This document shows positions 1 through 8,886 of a stretch of 64,000 bases of DNA, piece by piece. The DNA lies in the NCBI GenBank assembly GCA_003001795.1, contig PVNI01000004.1:62001-126000 (forward strand). The letters run 5' to 3'. Numbering within the stretch: the first letter of the stretch is position 1; the number at the start of each line of letters is the position of its first letter. The DNA is from Actinomadura viridilutea. Its GTDB lineage: Bacteria > Actinomycetota > Actinomycetes > Streptosporangiales > Streptosporangiaceae. The translations under genes were made by a program, and so were the position numbers. The notes under the pieces are model-generated. The model saw nothing but the letters and a program-made list of their open reading frames with translations, was not told the DNA's origin and did no database searches.

Positions 1-903
1 GTTCTCCCGGAAGGTGTCGGCGAACACCCCGAGGTTGCGGATGATCCGCGACAGCTGGGCGTTGTCGCCGCCGAGCACCCGGTCGAGGTCGGCGGTGACG
101 CCGGAGACCTGGACGAGGGCGTCCTCCAGCAGCCGGTGGTTGCCCGCGAAGACCTCGGTGAGCTCCTTGAGGTGGTCGACGCTCGCGGCGATCTGCCGGT
201 CGCGGGCGGCGACGGCGGCGGAGACGGTCTCGTAGTCGTCGATCATCCGTTCGATCGTCCGGCGGCGCGCCGACAGCGTGCGCAGCAGCGCGTCCAGGTT
301 GTCGACCATCAGCTCGACGTTCCGCGCGTTGCCGTCCAGCGCCTGCGCCAGCGCGAAAAGGATCTTGTTGAGCTGGGCGGGGTCGAGGTTGCGGGTCAGC
401 GGGCCCAGGCTGTTGACGATCTCGCCGAGGTCGACGACCGAGCGGGTGTGCGGCACCCGCGCGCCGTCGCCCAGCCGGGCCCGGCTGCGGCCCGGCTCCA
501 GGTAGACCACGCGCTGCCCCGCGACGTTGCGCCAGCGGATCGCGGCGGTGGAGTCGGCGGGGATGCGCACGTCGTCGTCGATCGCCATGCGCACCACGGC
601 CTTGCCGTCGCGCACCGCGATGTCGTCGACCCGCCCCACCGGGGCGCCCGCGATCTTCACCGTGTCGCCCTCCAGCAGCCCGGTGACGTCGTCGAACACC
701 GCGGTCAGGTGGTATCGGGGGCGCAGACTGGTGCCGAGGATCTGCTGGCCGATGACGAACGTCAGCAGCAGCGTCAGCGCGGCGAACACGGCGAACTTCA
801 GCGTGACGCCCGGCGCGGGGCCGCGGCCGCGCCGGGACCTGCCGCCCGCGCCGCGCCGCCCGATGCCGAGGCCGCGCAGGACGACGGCGCGCAGCCCGCT
901 CAC
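1..903 (-). CDS. MCE-family lipid-binding protein (C-terminus beyond the window)
   Basis: The frame is open for 301 codons and runs off the window at base 1, so the C-terminus is missing. It starts at GTG 903, overlapping the TGA of the upstream mce gene (GTGA). The product has a short basic N-terminus, one transmembrane segment around residues 37-52, and an MCE/MlaD domain (about 58-135) containing YHLTAVFDDVTGL and GAPVGRVDDI. A long helical region follows (NILFALAQ-like and LDALLRTLSARR stretches), typical of the needle-forming part of Mce proteins. By family, Mce proteins form a hexameric tunnel that carries lipids or sterols across the envelope to the YrbE/MlaE permease. It is the fourth gene of a minus-strand operon and more mce genes probably lie outside the window. 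Confidence 0.93.
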   Translation of the reverse strand, partial: MSGLRAVVLRGLGIGRRGAGGRSRRGRGPAPGVTLKFAVFAALTLLLTFVIGQQILGTSLRPRYHLTAVFDDVTGLLEGDTVKIAGAPVGRVDDIAVRDGKAVVRMAIDDDVRIPADSTAAIRWRNVAGQRVVYLEPGRSRARLGDGARVPHTRSVVDLGEIVNSLGPLTRNLDPAQLNKILFALAQALDGNARNVELMVDNLDALLRTLSARRRTIERMIDDYETVSAAVAARDRQIAASVDHLKELTEVFAGNHRLLEDALVQVSGVTADLDRVLGGDNAQLSRIIRNLGVFADTFREN

Positions 904-1964
904 CGCCGCACCACCGTCGTCACCGGCTGGTCGAACGCCGTGCGCGTCGGCGTCGTGGGGCACAGGTCGACGAACGTCTGGCACAGGTCCAGCGGCAGCG
1001 TGTCGACCACCTGCGCGAGCATGACGCCCTGGGGGCCGGGCACGCGGATGACCTGCGCCAGCAGGCCGAAGAACCCGTCGAGGTTGTCCAGCAGCAGCGG
1101 GATGCGGTCGCGGCGGGACGCCAGCACCGCGGCGGTGTCGCCCGCGCCGTCGATGACCGCGCCCAAGTCGGCGCCGTGGTCGCGCAGGGTCGCGCCGACC
1201 TTGCCGGCCAGTTCCGCGGACTCGTCCAGCAGCCGCGTAACCTTGTCGGGGCGTCCGCTGAGGGCTGGCGACAGCCGGTTGAAGTCGCGGGACAGGCCGG
1301 TCACGGTGTCGCCCCTGCGGGCGAGCTCGCCGGACAGCCCGTCCAGGTCGCCGATCAGCCGTCGGATGACCTCCCGGTTGGCGTGCGCGGCGTCGATCAC
1401 CGCACCGCCGTTGCGGATGGCGCGGCGCAGCGCGGGCCCCTCCCCGGCCAGTCCCGCCCCGAAGGTGCGCAGGATCGCGGTCACCTCGTCGGGGTTGACG
1501 GCCCGGGTGAGCCGGTAGGCGGGCCAGGCGGTCTCCGACAGCTCGCGCGGGTCCTGGGTGCGGGCGATGCGCCCGCCGTCGGCCAGGTAGGGGCCCTTGC
1601 CCTCGCCCCTGCCGAGGTCGAGCGCCACGTCCTTGGGGCCGAACACCGACACCGGCTCGATGCGGGCGCTCGCGGTGCGGGGCACGCGCACGCCCTTGTC
1701 CAGCCGCAGCCGCACCGTCACCCGGCCGTCGCGCTCCAGGCGCACCCGGTCGACGGTGCCGACGGTGATGCCGCGGATCTTCACGTCCGACCGGCCGGGG
1801 TCGAGGCCCTGCCCGGCGCGGCCGAACGAGGCGGTGTAGTACGTCGAGCCGGCGGTGTCCTCCCGGGCCCCGGCGGCCAGCAGCGCCGCCCCGGCGGCGA
1901 TCACCCCGGCCCCCACGAGGCCGAACGCCAGCCGCGACCGCGCCGACAGGGTCTCCTCGCTCAT
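900..1964 (-). CDS. MCE-family protein
   Basis: The protein has 354 aa, with an N-terminal transmembrane helix (about residues 12-32) and an MCE/MlaD domain (about 40-120) carrying DVKIRGITVGTVDRVRL. A long alpha-helical region and a short C-terminus follow. It starts at ATG 1964, 40 bp after the second YrbE permease gene, and its stop overlaps the start of the next mce gene, so the two are translationally coupled. By family it is one of several paralogous Mce subunits that assemble with the permease pair as an ABC-type lipid importer. The substrate (sterol, fatty acid or phospholipid) cannot be told from the sequence. Confidence 0.93.
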   Translation of the reverse strand: MSEETLSARSRLAFGLVGAGVIAAGAALLAAGAREDTAGSTYYTASFGRAGQGLDPGRSDVKIRGITVGTVDRVRLERDGRVTVRLRLDKGVRVPRTASARIEPVSVFGPKDVALDLGRGEGKGPYLADGGRIARTQDPRELSETAWPAYRLTRAVNPDEVTAILRTFGAGLAGEGPALRRAIRNGGAVIDAAHANREVIRRLIGDLDGLSGELARRGDTVTGLSRDFNRLSPALSGRPDKVTRLLDESAELAGKVGATLRDHGADLGAVIDGAGDTAAVLASRRDRIPLLLDNLDGFFGLLAQVIRVPGPQGVMLAQVVDTLPLDLCQTFVDLCPTTPTRTAFDQPVTTVVRR

Positions 1965-2004
1965 GCGCGCCTCCCCGTCGTCCCCGGCGCCCCGGCGGCC
2001 CGGC

Positions 2005-2859
2005 TCATCCGGTGAGCCTCACGGTTCCGCCGTGCCCCCAGAAGACGTAGGACAGGACCAGGTTCATCAAGATCATGAGGATGGTGGACTCCCGGATCGC
2101 ACGGCCCGCGGCCACCCCGACGCCGACCGGCCCGCCGGCGGCGTAGTAGCCGCGGTAGCAGTGCACGAACATCACGATGAACGCGAACACCGCGACCTTG
2201 ACGGCGCTGTAGAAGACGTCGATCGGCGGCAGATAGAGGTTGAAGTAGTAGTCGTAGATGCCGGGCGACAGCCCGAAGTACTCGATGGTGATCAGCCGGG
2301 TGGCGGCGAACGCCATGAACAGCGACACCAGGTACAGCGGCACCAGCGCGATCACTCCCGCGGCGACCCTGGTGCACACCAGGTAGGCCAGCGAGTTGAT
2401 GCCCATGACCTCCAGGGCGTCGATCTCCTCGGAGATGCGCATCGCACCGATCTCGGCGGTGAAGCCGGTGCCCACCTGCGCCACCAGCGCCACCCCGGCG
2501 ATGATCGGGGTGACCTCGCGGACGTTGGAGTAGCTGGCGACCAGGCCGGTGAACGCCTCGGCGCCGATCCGCTCCAGCCCCGGGTAGCCCTGCAGGCCCA
2601 CCATGGCGCCGGTGGCCAGCGACATGGTGGCGATCACGAAGATCATGCCGCCGCCGATCACCAGCGCGCCCACGCCCACGGTGATGTCGCTGACCTGCCG
2701 GGCCAGCGTCCTGCCGTACTTGCGCCGCAGCACGATGTCGACCAGCAGGTGGTACAGCACCCGGCCGAGGAACACCGGCAGGTTCAGCGACGCGCCCAGC
2801 CCGGCGGCGCGTCCGCGCACCGCGCGGCCGAGCCTGCGTACGGGGGAGATCGCGACCAT
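2005..2859 (-). CDS. YrbE/MlaE-type ABC transporter permease (YrbEB position)
   Basis: This 284-aa membrane protein belongs to the MlaE/YrbE permease family. It carries the family signature region (TGFTAEIGAMRISEEIDAL, about residues 135-155) followed by EVMGIN, and has five or six hydrophobic segments. Its ATG at 2859 directly follows the TGA of the upstream permease, so the two permeases are translated as a coupled pair. They form the membrane channel of the Mce importer. The energising Mkl-type ATPase is not in this window. Confidence 0.95.
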   Translation of the reverse strand: MVAISPVRRLGRAVRGRAAGLGASLNLPVFLGRVLYHLLVDIVLRRKYGRTLARQVSDITVGVGALVIGGGMIFVIATMSLATGAMVGLQGYPGLERIGAEAFTGLVASYSNVREVTPIIAGVALVAQVGTGFTAEIGAMRISEEIDALEVMGINSLAYLVCTRVAAGVIALVPLYLVSLFMAFAATRLITIEYFGLSPGIYDYYFNLYLPPIDVFYSAVKVAVFAFIVMFVHCYRGYYAAGGPVGVGVAAGRAIRESTILMILMNLVLSYVFWGHGGTVRLTG

Positions 2860-3675
2860 TCAGAACCTCGGCGGGTACAGCACCTGGTAGATCATCGTGA
2901 TCACGTAGTTGGCGGCGAACACCACGATCGAGGTGACCACCACCGCCCGGTTGACCGCGCGTCCCACCCCGACCGGCCCGTAGTCGCAGTTCATGCCCAT
3001 GTGGCAGGCCACCGCCGCGGCGATGAAGCCGAAGACCCACGCCTTGAACAGGGTGACCACCAGGTCGGAGAACTGCAGCAGGGTGGTGGCGCCGTCGAAG
3101 AACGCGCCGGGGCTGACGCCCTGCTGGACGACGTTGAAGTAGTAGCCGCCGAGCACGCCGGCCAGGATCACCACCGAGCACAGCAGCGCCGACACCGTGC
3201 TGGCCGCCCACAGCCGCGGCGTGACCAGGCGGTGGACGGGGTTGATGCCCATGACCTCCAGGGCGGCCAGCTCGTCGCGGATGTTGCGCGCCCCCATGTC
3301 GGAGGTGATGGCCGAGCCGCCCACGCCGGACACCAGCAGCGCCGAGGCCAGCGGGGCGACCTGCTGGATCATCGCGGCGACCAGCAGCGCCCCCGTGCCG
3401 GACTGGGCGCCCAGCTGCCGGGCGATGTCGCCGACCTGCAGCGAGATGGTGGCGCCCAGCGGGATCGCGATCAGCATGACCGGCAGGCTGGTGACCCGGG
3501 CCAGGAACCAGCACTGCTCGATGAACTCGCCCCACCACTGGCGCAGGTCCCAGGTGCGGCGCAGTCCCTCCAGGAACGTCACGCACAGCAGCCCGGTCTC
3601 GTCGAGCGCCCGCTCGACGCGCCGCCGGGCCAGGTCGGGGGCCCGCGCCAGGCCCGTGACGAGCGAGGGGGCCAT
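2860..3675 (-). CDS. YrbE/MlaE-type ABC transporter permease (YrbEA position)
   Basis: This is the first gene of the mce operon visible here. A longer frame exists up to 3765, but the ATG at 3675 is preceded at good spacing by a purine-rich GGGAAGGGA, giving 271 aa. The MlaE signature is present (GGSAITSDMGARNIRDEL, then EVMGINPVHR), with several transmembrane helices. It pairs with the adjacent YrbEB permease. The operon promoter should lie between 3676 and 3821, in the region shared with the divergent MarR gene. Confidence 0.93.
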   Translation of the reverse strand: MAPSLVTGLARAPDLARRRVERALDETGLLCVTFLEGLRRTWDLRQWWGEFIEQCWFLARVTSLPVMLIAIPLGATISLQVGDIARQLGAQSGTGALLVAAMIQQVAPLASALLVSGVGGSAITSDMGARNIRDELAALEVMGINPVHRLVTPRLWAASTVSALLCSVVILAGVLGGYYFNVVQQGVSPGAFFDGATTLLQFSDLVVTLFKAWVFGFIAAAVACHMGMNCDYGPVGVGRAVNRAVVVTSIVVFAANYVITMIYQVLYPPRF

Positions 3676-3821
3676 CAGCCGGATCCCTTCCCTGCGGGGG
3701 CGAGGGGAAGGAGCATTCCAGCCCTCCTTTGTGCTCGGACGTTCGCGCCCATCCGAAGTGATCACCCGTCCCTCACGGGCGCGACCGCCCGCGGAGGCAT
3801 CGGTGTGATCTGGAGCACTCT

Positions 3822-4424
3822 ATGCCAGAAAGCTCTAAGAAGCGAGTACTTACACCGGTATTGTTCTACGGATACGATCGACCGGTGCGAAGCTCTGTGC
3901 CGAGATCCGTGGACGATCCGCTGGTCAGCGGTGTCCAGGAGCGCTGGGCCGAGCGCGGGCTCCCCGGCACGCCCTGGCCGTTCATGGCGATGTGCTCGGT
4001 GGCCCGGCTCCACCACCTTCTCACCAAGGCCCTGGAGGCGGAGCTGGAACGGCTGGACCTCGGCCGCACCGGCTACTTCCTGCTGACCATGCTGGCGCTG
4101 ACCGCGGAGGGGCGCGCCCGGCTCGGCACCCTCAGCCGGCTGATGATGATCCACCCGACCACCGTGAAGCTGGCCGTCGACCAGCTGGAGGCGGCCGGTC
4201 TGGTGTCCCGCCGCCCGCACCCCACCGACCGGCGCGCCACCCTGGTGTTCATCACCGAGACGGGACGCGAGCGCGCCGCGGCGGCCAACCGGGCGCTGGA
4301 GTCCCCCGACGGGGCGCTCGGCGCGTTCGCCGGGCGGCACCGCGAGATCTTCGAGGCGCTGCAACCGGCCCGGCTGGCGGCCGGCGACGCCGAGATGGTG
4401 CAGGACGACATGAACCGGACGTGA
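3822..4424 (+). CDS. MarR-family transcriptional regulator
   Basis: The protein has up to 200 aa with a winged-helix MarR domain at about residues 60-165. The recognition-helix region is LGTLSRLMMIHPTTVKLAVD and the wing is RRPHPTDRRATLVFIT. ATG 3822 has a GGAG at 6-nt spacing. An in-frame GTG at 3885 lies 6 nt after a TACGAT hexamer (3873-3878) and could be a leaderless start removing 21 non-conserved residues. It is divergent from the mce operon, so control of lipid uptake is the obvious guess. That role is inferred from position only, and no clear palindromic operator was found. Confidence 0.85.
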   Translation: MPESSKKRVLTPVLFYGYDRPVRSSVPRSVDDPLVSGVQERWAERGLPGTPWPFMAMCSVARLHHLLTKALEAELERLDLGRTGYFLLTMLALTAEGRARLGTLSRLMMIHPTTVKLAVDQLEAAGLVSRRPHPTDRRATLVFITETGRERAAAANRALESPDGALGAFAGRHREIFEALQPARLAAGDAEMVQDDMNRT

Positions 4425-4486
4425 CCCGACGTCCGTACCTGGTCCACGACGGCCAAATCCGACGGGTGATGAGGCAATCTACTCCC

Positions 4487-5443
4487 ATGCCTGACAGCCA
4501 CGGCACGCGCAGACGCGCTCCCGCGTCACATCCGCAGGGCCCCTCCCGGCGTGGCCGGGCAGGACGGGCGGCAGGCCGCGCGGGAGGCGCGCCGCGCGAC
4601 TTCGAACCCCCCGCGTCCCCGCATGGCGCCGCCCCCTACGACGCGGGCCCATACGACGCCGGCCCATACGGCGCCGGCCCGTACGACGACCCCCGCGACG
4701 TCCCGTACGGCTCTTCCCACGAGGCCTTCCGCAGCCTGTCGTACGACGACGACCCGTCCGACGGCGCCTACCACGCGCCGCCGCCCCCGCGGCGGCGCCG
4801 CCGGTTCCTGCGGCTGCTCACCGGCAACGTCGCCATCACGGTGGCGGCGCTCGGCGCGGTCCTGGCCGCCGTCGTGCTGGTCGACTGGCACCGGATCGCG
4901 GACGACACCGAGCCGCCGCCGGGCACCGAGCACCTGTCGACCAACGACATGCTGGCGATGATGTCCGCGTCCGACATGGACCCCATCGCCGCCGACGCCA
5001 TCGCCCAGGCCAAGAAGCGCGCCTACGAGCGGCACCAGCGCGAGCTGAAGGCGCTGCGGGAGAAGGCCAAGCGCGACGCCGCCGCCCGCGCCAAGCTGAA
5101 AGCCCAGCGCGAGCGCGAACGCCTGGCGCGGATCAACCCCACCGCCGCGCAGAACAAGGCGTACGGCCGGAAGATGAACGCGCTCAAGGGCTGGGACCGC
5201 TGCTGGCCCTCCCTGGAGACCCTGTGGAACCACGAGAGCAGCTGGAACGAACGCGCCGTGAACGCCTCCAGCGGCGCGTACGGCATCCCGCAGGCCCTGC
5301 CCGCCTCCAAGCTGGCCAGCGCGGGCCCGGACTGGCGGACCAGCTCCCCCACCCAGATCGCCTGGGGGCTCAGCTACATCAAGGCCCGCTACAAGGACCC
5401 CTGCCGGGCGTGGGCCTTCTGGCAGCGCAACCACTGGTACTGA
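4487..5443 (+). CDS. membrane-anchored transglycosylase-like cell-wall protein
   Basis: The protein has about 318 aa. A Pro/Tyr/Gly-rich cytoplasmic N-terminus contains tandem PYDAG-type units (15-bp DNA repeat, about 4633-4690). A single transmembrane helix (about residues 110-130) follows. Next come a charged coiled-coil (AQAKKRAYERHQRELKAL and on) and a C-terminal lysozyme-fold domain with ETLWNHESSWNERAVN and SGAYGIPQALP. The Glu in NHESSW matches the catalytic Glu position of SLT/RPF-like domains. It probably cleaves or remodels peptidoglycan outside the membrane. The start is uncertain: an in-frame ATG at 4469 adds six residues. Confidence 0.85.
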   Translation: MPDSHGTRRRAPASHPQGPSRRGRAGRAAGRAGGAPRDFEPPASPHGAAPYDAGPYDAGPYGAGPYDDPRDVPYGSSHEAFRSLSYDDDPSDGAYHAPPPPRRRRRFLRLLTGNVAITVAALGAVLAAVVLVDWHRIADDTEPPPGTEHLSTNDMLAMMSASDMDPIAADAIAQAKKRAYERHQRELKALREKAKRDAAARAKLKAQRERERLARINPTAAQNKAYGRKMNALKGWDRCWPSLETLWNHESSWNERAVNASSGAYGIPQALPASKLASAGPDWRTSSPTQIAWGLSYIKARYKDPCRAWAFWQRNHWY

Positions 5444-5538
5444 GATCCGGGTGATCGGGGACGAGGCGGACACCGGCGCGGCGGGCGCGGCGGCCGGGGT
5501 GCGCCGCGCGACCGCCGCCCGTGAGGCACGATGTGAGC

Positions 5539-6177
5539 ATGCGGACGAGCAGGGCCCGGCACTCGGGGAACGGCGGCGGCACGGGCGAGGGCACGGGACG
5601 GCAGTGGGCGCGGGCGGACGCCACCCGCCAGGCGCTGCTGACGGCCGCCCTGGAGGTCTTCGCGGACCGCGGCTACGCCGACGCCGGCATCGCCGAGATC
5701 GTCGAACGGTCCGGCATCAGCGTGGGCAGCCTCTACCACCACTACGGCGGCAAGGCCGGCCTGTACCTGGCGCTGTGGGAGGAGCTGAGCGCCGAGCAGG
5801 AGCGCAGCGCCGCCGAGGCGGTGGCCGCGGCCCGCGCGAGCGGCGAGCGCGACCCGATCGCCCTGTTCATCGCCGGGGCCCGCGCCTACCTGCGGGTCTG
5901 CTGGGAGCGGCGGGAGGCGGCCCGGCTGTTCCACGGCGGCGAGGGCCCGTCCGGCTTCTCGCTGATGCGCCGCACGCGGGCCCGCCAGTGGATCGGGCAG
6001 AACACCAAGCTGCTGCGCGGCACCGAGGACGCCGGACGCACCGGCCAGGTGCTCAGCCTGGTGCTGACCACCGTCATCGGCGAGGCGGGCCGGGAGATCG
6101 CGCTCGCCGACGACGAGGACGAGGCCGCCGAGATCATCGAAGAGGTCTGCCGCATCCTCATCCGGCTGGCCGGGTGA
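5539..6177 (+). CDS. TetR-family transcriptional regulator
   Basis: The protein has 212 aa. Its N-terminal TetR helix-turn-helix (about residues 27-73) includes ALLTAALEVFADRGYADAG, IAEIVERSGISVGSLYHHYG and GKAGLYLALWEEL. The C-terminal ligand domain is not recognisable to a known class. A CACGAT hexamer ends 6 nt before ATG 5539, consistent with a leaderless start. An in-frame GTG at 5521 is the alternative. No palindromic operator or obvious divergent target was found next to it, so its regulon is unknown. Confidence 0.88.
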   Translation: MRTSRARHSGNGGGTGEGTGRQWARADATRQALLTAALEVFADRGYADAGIAEIVERSGISVGSLYHHYGGKAGLYLALWEELSAEQERSAAEAVAAARASGERDPIALFIAGARAYLRVCWERREAARLFHGGEGPSGFSLMRRTRARQWIGQNTKLLRGTEDAGRTGQVLSLVLTTVIGEAGREIALADDEDEAAEIIEEVCRILIRLAG

Positions 6178-6309
6178 CCCGGCCGGCGATGCGGTCGGCG
6201 ACGCGGCCGCCGCCCTCCGCGCCGCACCGCCAATTCGCCTGCCCGATCCCCCTGTGTGCCGATAACCTGACCATCGGCCACGCGCACGCTGACAGGAGAC
6301 CTGACCCAC

Positions 6310-6957
6310 ATGCCCACCTCCACGTGGTTCCGGCTCAACGTCGCCAAGCGCGAGCGGGTACTCGAAGCGGCGATGCGCGAGTTCGGTGAGCACGGGTATT
6401 CGACCGGCAGCCTGAACACCATCGCCCGCGAGGCCGGCATCGCCAAGGGCTCGTTGTTCCAGTACTTCTCCGACAAACTCGAGTTCTTCGCGTTCGTCTG
6501 CGACGAGACCTCGCGCCGCATCCGTGAGGAGATGGAACGCCGCATCGCCCGCCTGGACTTCGACCAGCCGTTCGACGACTGGCTGTTCGACGTGCTGTGC
6601 GAGTGGACCGAGTACATGGCGGACCATCCGCTCGAGCGCGCGGTCACCGCCGCCACCAACTTCGAGCTCGACAACACCGTCCGCTCGGTGGTGCGCGACA
6701 CCGCCAACCAGCACTACCTGCAGGTCATCCACCCGGTGCTGAAACTGTGGCAGGAGCGCGGCGACATCCGCCCGGACGCCGACCTCGACGTGCTGGCGAC
6801 CGTCATGCTGATGACGCTGCCGCACCTGGCGCTGGCTCCCTACTACGACGGCCTCGACCCCGTCCTCGGGCTGCGCGGCCGCACCCCCGCCGAGCAACGC
6901 CCCGTCATCCGCCAGCTCATCTCCGGCTTCCGCCCCCTGTTCGCGCCCCTCACGTAG
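6310..6957 (+). CDS. TetR-family transcriptional regulator
   Basis: The protein has 215 aa with an AcrR/TetR helix-turn-helix (about residues 10-60): RVLEAAMREFGEHGYSTGSL, IAREAGIAKGSLFQYFSDK. A C-terminal domain with HPLERAVTAATNFELDNTV follows. A canonical AGGAG lies 10 nt upstream of ATG 6310. The short AT-richer stretch around 6255-6275 may hold its promoter. It stands alone between another TetR gene and a DinB-family gene, and its targets cannot be inferred. Confidence 0.9.
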   Translation: MPTSTWFRLNVAKRERVLEAAMREFGEHGYSTGSLNTIAREAGIAKGSLFQYFSDKLEFFAFVCDETSRRIREEMERRIARLDFDQPFDDWLFDVLCEWTEYMADHPLERAVTAATNFELDNTVRSVVRDTANQHYLQVIHPVLKLWQERGDIRPDADLDVLATVMLMTLPHLALAPYYDGLDPVLGLRGRTPAEQRPVIRQLISGFRPLFAPLT

Positions 6958-7006
6958 GCCGGAAATCCCTTTGCGGGCCCCACCGGCGCGGTGGGACGCT
7001 GCGCCG

Positions 7007-7540
7007 GTGACCGTTCCTCGGACCGAACTGCTGCTGCGCCAGCTGGACACCGCCTGGGCGCTGTTCGAGTACCACCTGAAGGACCTCGACGACGCGGCAT
7101 GTCTGTGGGAGCCGGCGCCGCATTGCTGGACCGTCCGCCCGGACGAGCGGGGACGCTGGACCGCCGACTGGCAGGCGCCCGAGCCCGACCCGCTGCCCGC
7201 CGTCACGATCGGCTGGGTGACCTGGCACATCGGCTACTGGTGGACCACCGTCCTCGGGCACTGCTTCCGCGGCGGGGCGCCCGCGCGCGAGGAGATCGCC
7301 TGGCCCGGGTCCGCCGCCGCGGCGGCCGCGTGGCTGGGCGGGCTGAAGGACGCCTGGCGCGCGGAGCTGACCCGGCTCACCGACGCCGACCTGGACTCCG
7401 CCGAGCGCACGGCGGGGCTGCCGTGGGGCGGGGAGATGACGCTGGCGGACGTCGCGGGCTGGGTGACCGTCGAGCTGACCAAGAACGTCGCCGAGATCGG
7501 CCTGCTGCGCACCCTCTACGGCGCGCGAAACCGCACGTGA
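7007..7540 (+). CDS. DinB/YfiT-like metalloenzyme-fold protein
   Basis: The protein has 177 aa and a four-helix-bundle DinB fold. Recognisable elements are LLRQLDTAWALFEYHLKDL, the conserved GWVTWHIGYWW segment carrying a metal-ligand His, and VELTKNVAEIGLLRTLYGAR at the C-terminus. Known members are metal-dependent thiol (mycothiol or bacillithiol) transferases or uncharacterised. Mycothiol use would fit an actinobacterium, but nothing here proves it. GTG 7007 is chosen over a TTG at 6971 because the added residues are low-complexity. Confidence 0.75.
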   Translation: MTVPRTELLLRQLDTAWALFEYHLKDLDDAACLWEPAPHCWTVRPDERGRWTADWQAPEPDPLPAVTIGWVTWHIGYWWTTVLGHCFRGGAPAREEIAWPGSAAAAAAWLGGLKDAWRAELTRLTDADLDSAERTAGLPWGGEMTLADVAGWVTVELTKNVAEIGLLRTLYGARNRT

Positions 7541-7683
7541 GAGGGGTCGCCCACCGCTGACCGGCGGGGCACACCTGTCTGGCCCCTCCGGACGCCTTGT
7601 GTGACAGGGGGTTGAACCGGGCGGCACGGTTCTGTTCTGATCACAGTCACGGATGCGTCACGACGGACCGGGGAGGCGGACGG

Positions 7684-8868
7684 GTGCTGTCGCGAACGGG
7701 GGGCGGAGCGGTCCTGGTCGGATTCGGCGCGGCGGCGGCCCTGGGGATGCTGGCGCCGCCCGCCCTCGCCGAACCCGTGCCGTCGCCGAGCGGGTCGCCG
7801 CCGTCCAAGGCGTCCGCTGGGCCGACCGCTGGGCCGACCGCCGAGCCGACCGGTGGAGCGACCGTCGAGCCGACCGTCGAGCCGACCGTCGAGCCGACCG
7901 TCGAGCCGACCGTCGGGCCCTCGCAGGAGCCGACCGAGGAGCCCTCCGAGGACCCGACCGAGGAGCCGTCGCCCTCGCCGACGCCCACGCCGAGCGATCC
8001 CCCGACCGGCGATCCCGCGCCCACCGATCCCCCGACGGGCGGGGAGCCGAGCGATCCGCCCGCCGACCCCGCGCCCGGCGACCCGCCGCCGAGCCAGAGC
8101 CCGAAGACGCCGGTGCTGTCGCTGCGCGTCTCCCTGTCGGCGCCGTCCGTGCGGCCCGGCGGCTCGCTGACCGCGACCTTCACGGTGAAGGCCGCGGAGG
8201 CGGCGGCCGAGGACGCCCGGCTCAGCGTCAACGCCGCCGACGTGACGGTGAAGCCGGGCAGCGTGGGGCTCGGCAAGGTCGATGGCGACGGACGCACCGC
8301 CCGCGTGAAGGTCCACGTGCCGTCGGACGCCCGGCCGGGCAAGGTGAAGCTGACCGCGATGGTCACCGCGGCCGAGGCCGAACCGGTGTCGCGGACCTTC
8401 ACGTTCAGGGTGACCGGGGCGCCGTCCGGCGGCGGCTCCGGTTCGGGCCCCGGCACCGGATCCGGGTCCGCGCCGTCCCCGCCGACCGGCCTGCCGCCGC
8501 AGGTGGCGGCGCCGCTGACCGACTCCTCCGCGCCGATTCCGACGATCCGGTCGCCGCAGGTCGCCCTGCCGCCGGTGTCCGCGCCGCGGCTGGCGCCCAC
8601 CCCGACGCCGACCGCGCCGGTGGCGGCGCTGCGCGCCATGCCGGAGGACGGCTGGGAGGCCGAGGAGCTGGCCGCGATCCAGGCCGGATGGCTGGCCGCC
8701 CTCACCGCGACGGGCGCCCTCGTGCTCGTCCGGGTGCGGACGGCGCGCCGCCGCGAGCTGAGCCGCGCCCGTCGCCTGTTCGCGGGCAAGCGCCTGACCG
8801 CGGCCCGGCTGCGCACCCTGCCCCCGCGGCCCGCCGGGCGGGGCCGCGGGCGCGCGTTCACCGGATGA
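7684..8868 (+). CDS. secreted or surface Pro/Thr-rich repeat protein with C-terminal membrane anchor
   Basis: The protein has 394 aa. A signal peptide (about residues 1-29, ending ...PALA) is followed by a long Pro/Thr/Glu/Ser-rich stalk (about 30-145) with EPTV units encoded by a perfect 12-bp tandem repeat (about 7860-7915). Next is a beta-sandwich-like domain (about 145-245; SVRPGGSLTATFTVKA) and a second Pro-rich linker. It ends with a hydrophobic helix (LAALTATGALVLVRV) and a basic tail. A GGGGAGG sequence precedes GTG 7684. It is probably a wall-spanning surface protein with an Ig/DUF11-like domain. No enzyme motif is visible. Confidence 0.78.
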   Translation: MLSRTGGGAVLVGFGAAAALGMLAPPALAEPVPSPSGSPPSKASAGPTAGPTAEPTGGATVEPTVEPTVEPTVEPTVGPSQEPTEEPSEDPTEEPSPSPTPTPSDPPTGDPAPTDPPTGGEPSDPPADPAPGDPPPSQSPKTPVLSLRVSLSAPSVRPGGSLTATFTVKAAEAAAEDARLSVNAADVTVKPGSVGLGKVDGDGRTARVKVHVPSDARPGKVKLTAMVTAAEAEPVSRTFTFRVTGAPSGGGSGSGPGTGSGSAPSPPTGLPPQVAAPLTDSSAPIPTIRSPQVALPPVSAPRLAPTPTPTAPVAALRAMPEDGWEAEELAAIQAGWLAALTATGALVLVRVRTARRRELSRARRLFAGKRLTAARLRTLPPRPAGRGRGRAFTG

Positions 8869-8886
8869 TCCCGTTCACCGGATGAT
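8855..8886. repeat. 17-bp-period duplication covering two convergent stop codons
   Basis: A 15-bp sequence (CGTTCACCGGATGAT) occurs at 8855-8869 and again at 8872-8886. The first copy contains the stop of the surface-protein gene and the second contains the complementary stop of the monooxygenase gene. The two genes therefore end 6 bp apart inside a tandem duplication. Confidence 0.85.

Noticed and set aside
1961-3586. Long minus-strand frame of 541 codons through the two YrbE genes
   Set aside because: It is an out-of-phase shadow: Arg/Gly/Pro-rich with no domain, while the two MlaE permeases in the other frame are unmistakable.
1855-4086. Plus-strand frame of 743 codons antisense to the mce operon
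   Set aside because: His/Gln/Asp/Arg-rich composition typical of antisense frames in GC-rich DNA, with no ribosome site.
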